NCBI GenBank assembly: GCA_002683195.1
Contig: NYSW01000036.1
Location: forward strand, 13,990 to 22,995
DNA length: 9,006 nt
Reading direction: 5' to 3'
Source: Phycisphaerae bacterium
GTDB lineage: Bacteria > Planctomycetota > Phycisphaerae > Phycisphaerales > SM1A02
Shown: positions 7,501 through 9,006 of the stretch, in pieces
How the letters are laid out: every line of letters begins with the position of its first letter
How positions within the stretch are numbered: the stretch's first letter is position 1
The notes under the pieces: generated by a model
What the model saw: the letters and a program-made list of their open reading frames with translations, nothing else
Told to the model about the DNA's origin: nothing
Database searches by the model: none
Program-made: the position numbers and the translations under genes

Positions 7501-8850
7501 GGTCGACTGGATGCTCAGGTGAAGATCGCAGGGCGTCGAATCGAACTCGGGGCGATCGAGAGCCTGATGAGAAGCCTGGTCGGCGTGCGGGATGTCTGTG
7601 CATTGTTGCTCGAGGAAGGCGATCGCAAGCGTCTGGCATCGGTCGTGGTTCTGGAACCGGATAGTGATCTCGACCCTGCGGGAATCCGGTCCGCGATCGC
7701 CGCCCGGTCTCCGGAGTGGGAGGTTCCGACCGTGGTCAAGGTCGTGTCGGTGATTCCCACCACTCGAAATGGAAAGCCGGATCGTCGTCGCGTCGCGGAG
7801 ATACTTCGTGAGGTGACGCCGGAGGAGGAATCGGTGGCCGCCGCCCGGGCATCGTTCCTCAAGCCTCGTGGGGGAGAACTGCTCGGACTCGTTCGAACCG
7901 CGATCGCGGAAATCGCATCGGTACCTTCGGTCGAACCGGAACAATCACTGCGAGAGATCGGGTTGGATTCGCTCGATCTGCTCCGCCTCGCGATCGAATT
8001 GGAGACCCGCGTGGCCCGGCCGGTGGCGATGGTCGACGTGATGGAGGGCGGAAGCGCTTCGGCGATCGCTTCTCGAATCGCGGCGGAGATCGATCGGGAA
8101 GATGCGGATGTGGTCAGCCTGCAGGTCGGATCGTCCCCGCACGGCCGTGCTCTCTACTGCATCCCCGGCGTCGGCGGCACCGTGTTCAGTTTTCAGTCGA
8201 TCATCGATGGCCTGCCCGAATGGCTCTCGGTTCATGGTCTTCCGTATCCCGGTACCGCCGGTCGGGTGGAGCCGCTTCGTCGCATTCCGTTGATGGGTCG
8301 GATGTTCGCGGACCGAATCAAGGCGACGAACGGCCAGGCTTCGATCCTGCTCGGGTATTCCCTTGGTGGATTCGTGGCCTTCGAAGCCGCGAGGATTCTG
8401 GCGGCTTCGGGACCCTCTCCCAAGGTGGTCGTGATCGACTCGGCCCCTCTGGCTCTTTCGAGCCGTCGATCCCTCGCGTCTCGCGTCATGAATCCTCGTG
8501 AATGGAAGATGCGATTTCAGAACGTTCTTCCGGCCGGAATTCTGGATCGGATGGGATCCGGTGCCCGTGGTCGGACTCTTCAATCGCTGCGGGGCGTGGT
8601 GGCGGCGGGTTTCGAGGCGATGCGGCATTACGACCCTGAACCGGCTCCCATCGATGTGGTTCTCCTGCGGACCACCGAGACCGATTTCGGCTCGGTGGCA
8701 GGGGCCAGGGACCTTGGCTGGGGGGACCTGGCGCGATCGGTGGAGGTGCAGGAGATCCAGACCTCGCACCTCGAATGTTTTCGGGGTGGCTCGATGGATC
8801 TGGCTCGCGTGGTACGAGCGATCGTGGAAAGATCGGTCGCGGGCGACTGA
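1597..8850 (+). CDS. Multimodular nonribosomal peptide synthetase, PCP-C-A-PCP-C-A-PCP-TE (2417 aa)
   Basis: This cytosolic megasynthase activates two amino acids as adenylates, tethers them to phosphopantetheine arms, condenses them onto a starter carried by its N-terminal carrier domain, and releases the product by thioesterase. Domains, by residue: PCP1 14-85, C1 102-515, A1 530-1034, PCP2 1047-1118, C2 1148-1545, A2 1578-2070, PCP3 2092-2166, TE 2182-2414. All catalytic landmarks are present: carrier serines S43, S1081 and S2125; condensation histidines H232 and H1274; A10 lysines K1025 and K2060; TE S2255, D2281 and H2391. No epimerase, methyltransferase or cyclisation domain is seen. 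The start is GTG at 1597: the in-frame TGA at 1573 excludes earlier starts, no other ATG, GTG or TTG precedes PCP1 in frame, and a start further in would cut it. The ribosome site is weak (GAAGGA at 1576-1581 is far, AAGG at 1592-1595 is too close). The N-terminal carrier without an adenylation partner is the oddity. The product is unknown. Confidence 0.97.
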   Translation: MTPDSESSPHDSPVGLADFAGLWSALVGPVDQEVDLRTRGVSSLDLLGIELEIRRHTNRAVSLDGIDGPITYSAVEAAVENAPRLPVGIESRRRESIDAPATGAQASQWLIERLQPRSRGYLVPLVVELPEDTTWRSLSAALTTLVERHPALRTSIHPARDDPGSLRQVVGPAPGMVVIEPRSVPDLRDHSIAAVIEGMAGNLPTVSSGHPWRAIGLTLDGRLRSLLLLLHHVVVDDPSLRMLVRELHRELAGADHPDAAGPERPEIEMDLRDVGLREQRTSASAEEIAWWRRRLAGLAPRLELGPEHDVGAQVRRRAAFLDSAAVRRLDERIRDAGGVRTAAVLRAARSAAAAIGIAPDGAMPIGLPMSLRDHGDAGTVGMFLNTLPMSIAANDSLAKIAATIREGRSHRGVAYEAIARSAAPIEPIPGRSPWLDFVVGVVESDREPGSPLKWRVAPPGHSPFPIMLITRFETDGCRIELDVDPAWIRDQDAEELLSLMVEELGSNAGETIPHRVSVCEGPVLDPDDHRSLPETVRAAARETPEAVAVRDGGGEWNFKELDELADRLAASILSGVPTGFKPGSPIAIFGRPSRETNLAVIAAMRAGGAAMPIPPETPVSRAADLLRRSEPVAAIVASPDLLRNADDSIDASGRSVPVVEVDEGSLVAAAVELPKINVDQACYVLFTSGSTGEPKAVRMHHGGLAGLIEHECRRTPIDVAARTAQFAPLGFDVAFQELFSTWASRGTVVSVPLDVRRDPSALARFIRDEGITRLHLPPLILRALAASCQEGFPDCLREVVCAGEALRIDESVRAAAGAMSDSIRIVNQYGPTETHVATHLDLGNKIEMWPVVPSIGAPIDGVRIQIEDQQGLPVGLGEAGEIVVYGDAVALGYLDGSSGGFEVEAEQGRRYRTGDQARLSRGGKIEFLGRADHQMKISGYRVEPGEIEAALVELDPVRDAAVIMVSHGEAPDSTDSMRLQAFVTGPSSTGEIDECLRQIKDRLPPWMVPDRIQAMKSLPRSSNGKVDRTALRKSAILPPVGRSGNGWTVSDVLARLAEEIDPEATVETTGDRSLGSLGIDSLGGIRLQIALVQSHGLELPVARILGMGLQELRQMLESAAGTAAMVSGVRVQEPARGEAESSASSQTARWDPLDPLVRDVLAEEALAPEGAFHLAWTIRFDRHVSIEEIGRRLAVVRRRHPTLRTARRADLGERVIPITESVPFDLETFEQPPDREMLDRILRHPLRVAEGLPWRMATWAEPTGNTSILVVIHHAAVDGRTAQKILEEIISEGAGGPPRVRSSPEIAGGELDDGWWIDRLRDVLGDARLPDAEFDGDGLRELAIDHRGGDIFRRSAERAARCGMAPIVPALVAWAIVLGRASERDKIVIGIPFAIDLEDLGLGASILPVAIDVDDQRSLGSTLHRVAATIGEGLDHRNGALGRIVRGLEPDSSFVRPPLDGVLTRDDVVRRFQGADIQWTSTGAGVFRAALVLPVEDEASPVALDVESGVLDGETPAAFLDRVTFTLEGICDAMGGMTGPEDTVLIGDVKSLNAVEQRQLEVFSRGDDDRSGSMAPLNMVDGFRRQVERDPDAPAVTDRDGTISYRELDRWSASIASELRSKVDDPRGRAIAIAGPRSAATIAGMLATARVGAWFVPIDDDAPTERRAAQIAASRPIAAMVVGGDVAAVPEVSRVIDPLRCRAGAAAPNDAEIDPDAPFYAMFTSGTTGEPRGAVIPHRAVVRLVDDPWFLPGGPGFRMLHAAPLAFDASTLEIWWPLLNGGTVCCWEGSGADLVGLQARMRRDGVQGCWLTAAIFHLAVDGMPEFFQSLDLVLTGGDVVSANHVRRLLESRPEIALIDGYGPTENTVFTACESMVAGGVGRKSIPVGRPIRGTRLRIVDASGRDVPPGRFGELLATGTGVGLGYLGPDGRPEVRGGFESEAGGDRDADRYRTGDRVRWGVDGRIEFGGRLDAQVKIAGRRIELGAIESLMRSLVGVRDVCALLLEEGDRKRLASVVVLEPDSDLDPAGIRSAIAARSPEWEVPTVVKVVSVIPTTRNGKPDRRRVAEILREVTPEEESVAAARASFLKPRGGELLGLVRTAIAEIASVPSVEPEQSLREIGLDSLDLLRLAIELETRVARPVAMVDVMEGGSASAIASRIAAEIDREDADVVSLQVGSSPHGRALYCIPGVGGTVFSFQSIIDGLPEWLSVHGLPYPGTAGRVEPLRRIPLMGRMFADRIKATNGQASILLGYSLGGFVAFEAARILAASGPSPKVVVIDSAPLALSSRRSLASRVMNPREWKMRFQNVLPAGILDRMGSGARGRTLQSLRGVVAAGFEAMRHYDPEPAPIDVVLLRTTETDFGSVAGARDLGWGDLARSVEVQEIQTSHLECFRGGSMDLARVVRAIVERSVAGD
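1636..1851 (+). other. PCP1: N-terminal carrier domain without an adenylation domain
   Basis: Residues 14-85 of the NRPS. A helix-like segment FAGLWSALVG leads into RGVSSLDLLGIELEIRR, where S43 (codon AGT at 1723) aligns with the phosphopantetheine serine. After the serine, SLDLL and the following hydrophobic spacing match PCP3 of the same protein (GLDSLDLLRLAIELETR), which supports the call even though the usual LGG(H/D)SL core is degenerate. It is followed directly by a condensation domain, so it is the donor for the first bond. Since nothing precedes it, loading must come from a separate enzyme, by inference an aryl-AMP ligase, a fatty acyl-AMP ligase or a stand-alone A domain. Confidence 0.85.
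1900..3141 (+). other. C1: first condensation domain with variant HHxxxDD motif
   Basis: Residues 102-515. Motifs in order: AQASQWLIERL (C1-like), RHPALRTSI (C2, residues 148-156), HHVVVDDPS (C3, residues 231-239), GMFLNTLPMSI (C5, residues 381-391), HRGVAYEAIAR (C6-like) and RSPWLDFVVGV (C7-like). The catalytic second histidine, H232, and the structural D236 are present, but the usual glycine after the aspartate is D237. The domain joins the starter on PCP1 to the amino acid on PCP2. It is not a heterocyclisation domain, which would have DxxxxD at C3. Confidence 0.9.
3184..4698 (+). other. A1: first adenylation domain, substrate uncertain
   Basis: Residues 530-1034. Core motifs: WNFKELDELA (A1), MRAGGAAMPIP (A2), FTSGSTGEPKAV (A3, residues 686-697, with Ala in place of the usual Gly after Lys), FDVAFQE (A4), NQYGPTE (A5), GEIVVYGDAVALGYL (A6), YRTGD (A7, 911-915), GRADHQMKISGYRVEPGEIE (A8), LPPWMVP (A9) and NGKVDR (A10, catalytic K1025). 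Alignment to GrsA by eye gives specificity residues D732, V733, Q736, H775, V800, A802, Q828, V836, A837, K1025. The D-V-Q start and A/V pattern loosely recall proline-type codes, but H and Q at positions 4 and 7 do not fit well. D732 indicates an ordinary alpha-amino acid. Confidence 0.92.
4735..4950 (+). other. PCP2: carrier domain of the first extension module
   Basis: Residues 1047-1118. The core LGSLGIDSLGGIRLQIAL carries the phosphopantetheine serine S1081 (codon AGT at 4837). It follows A1 directly and precedes C2, so it holds the amino acid activated by A1, then the first condensation product as donor for C2. Confidence 0.93.
5038..6231 (+). other. C2: second condensation domain
   Basis: Residues 1148-1545. 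RRRHPTLRTARR (C2 motif) and VIHHAAVDGRTAQ (C3 motif, catalytic H1274, D1278, G1279) are canonical. The C5 region is degenerate: LGLGASILPVAIDV (residues 1400-1413) stands where FVNTLPLR is usual. It sits between a carrier and an adenylation domain, which fits condensation rather than epimerisation. An LCL-type donor preference is expected, since no epimerase precedes it, but dual-function behaviour cannot be excluded by eye. Confidence 0.9.
6328..7806 (+). other. A2: second adenylation domain, probably a hydrophobic amino acid (valine-like code)
   Basis: Residues 1578-2070. Core motifs: ISYRELDRWS (A1), ARVGAWFVPIDDDAP (A2), FTSGTTGEPRGAV (A3, with Arg in place of the common Lys), FDASTLE (A4), DGYGPTENTVFT (A5), GELLATGTGVGLGYL (A6), YRTGD (A7, 1951-1955), GRLDAQVKIAGRRIELGAIE (A8) and NGKPDR (A10, K2060). 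Specificity residues aligned to GrsA are D1768, A1769, L1772, W1810, L1834, G1836, G1860, V1868, F1869, K2060, i.e. D-A-L-W-L-G-G-V-F-K. The nearest code I know is the surfactin/fengycin valine code D-A-F-W-I-G-G-T-F-K (seven of ten identical, the rest conservative). Other branched or aromatic residues remain possible. Confidence 0.92.
7870..8094 (+). other. PCP3: terminal carrier domain
   Basis: Residues 2092-2166. The core REIGLDSLDLLRLAIELETR carries the phosphopantetheine serine S2125 (codon TCG at 7969). It takes the second amino acid from A2, receives the chain through C2, and hands the finished chain to the adjoining thioesterase. Confidence 0.94.
8140..8838 (+). other. TE: C-terminal type I thioesterase domain
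   Basis: Residues 2182-2414, an alpha/beta hydrolase fold. ALYCIPGVGGTVFSF is the first strand and oxyanion-hole region. GYSLGG holds the nucleophile S2255 in a GxSxG motif (codon TCC at 8359). VVVIDSAP supplies the likely acid D2281, and QTSHLECF the likely histidine H2391. It ends chain assembly by hydrolysis or cyclisation; which one cannot be told from sequence. Being fused in cis, it marks this protein as the last on the assembly line. Confidence 0.93.
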
Positions 8851-8856
8851 CCGGTT

Positions 8857-9006
8857 TCAACGGCGGAACGACTCGGGGAGCTCGTAGGGCCCGGGCTTCA
8901 TGACCCGGGTACCGCAGTTTCCGCACTGGTTGCGGGAGTCGTCGGCCCAGAACGCCTCCATCGCATCACGGAAGTGGACCACGATGTCCCGGCAGTCGAA
9001 CGCCTC
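8857..9006 (-). CDS. C-terminal fragment of a convergent gene encoding a CxxC-containing protein (5'-partial)
   Basis: Read on the minus strand, the frame is open from the window edge (9006) to a TGA at 8859-8857, giving 49 residues. They include NQCGNCGTRVMKPGPYELPE, with a CxxC pair typical of a zinc ribbon, and an earlier cysteine in EAFDCRDIV. A zinc ribbon would need a second CxxC upstream, outside the window. Codons mostly end in C or G, like the neighbouring genes, which supports real coding. The stop lies 6 bases from the NRPS stop, tail to tail, so the NRPS unit ends here and this gene is transcribed towards it. I do not recognise the family. The start and most of the protein are missing. 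Confidence 0.6.
   Translation of the reverse strand, partial: EAFDCRDIVVHFRDAMEAFWADDSRNQCGNCGTRVMKPGPYELPESFRR

Noticed and set aside
6451..7944. Long open frame (about 500 codons) on the minus strand opposite A2 of the NRPS
   Set aside because: Its translation is Arg/Asp/His/Pro-rich without recognisable motifs, and it lies wholly opposite an intact A domain. Codon bias in the NRPS leaves few reverse-strand stops, which explains its length.
8890..8909. CCCGGG ... CCCGGG palindrome (8-base loop) as a terminator after the NRPS
   Set aside because: It has only six pairs, no T-run, and lies inside the convergent coding frame. Two copies of a GC palindrome are easily reached by chance in this composition.

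Overview
The window is GC-rich bacterial DNA, densely coding, and dominated by one very large gene: a 2417-residue nonribosomal peptide synthetase (NRPS) at 1597-8850 on the + strand. Composition is distinctive, with GATC, TCGA and GGATTCGAATC-like words throughout. High GC, a DUF5916-like outer-membrane barrel gene and an isolated NRPS suggest a Gram-negative bacterium. A planctomycete (Phycisphaerae-like) or myxobacterium-like lineage is my weak guess, because no marker gene is present.

Layout. Positions 1-1473 (+) hold the C-terminal 490 residues of a predicted outer-membrane beta-barrel protein whose start lies upstream of the window. Positions 1474-1596 form a 123-base intergenic region with a plausible sigma-70-type promoter (1489-1518) and, directly after it, two tandem hairpins (1519-1541 and 1545-1562). 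Positions 1597-8850 (+) are the NRPS. Positions 8857-9006 (-) hold the last 49 residues of a convergent gene with a CxxC motif; its stop lies 6 bases from the NRPS stop.

NRPS. The domain order is carrier (PCP1) - condensation (C1) - adenylation (A1) - PCP2 - C2 - A2 - PCP3 - thioesterase (TE). The unusual part is the N-terminal carrier protein with no adenylation domain of its own. It should be loaded in trans by an adenylating enzyme encoded elsewhere, as in siderophore synthetases with an N-terminal aryl carrier (PchE, HMWP2), or as in fatty-acyl-started lipopeptide lines. The expected product is a starter unit joined to two amino acids and released by the terminal TE. Active-site residues read from the sequence give codes D-V-Q-H-V-A-Q-V-A-K for A1 (no confident match; faintly proline-like) and D-A-L-W-L-G-G-V-F-K for A2 (closest textbook code is valine). 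C1 has HHxxxDD instead of HHxxxDG.

No MbtH-like protein, phosphopantetheinyl transferase, exporter, tailoring enzyme, RNA gene, mobile element or CRISPR array is visible here. The starter-loading enzyme and any accessory genes must lie outside the window. The barrel gene and the convergent gene are not clearly linked to peptide synthesis.
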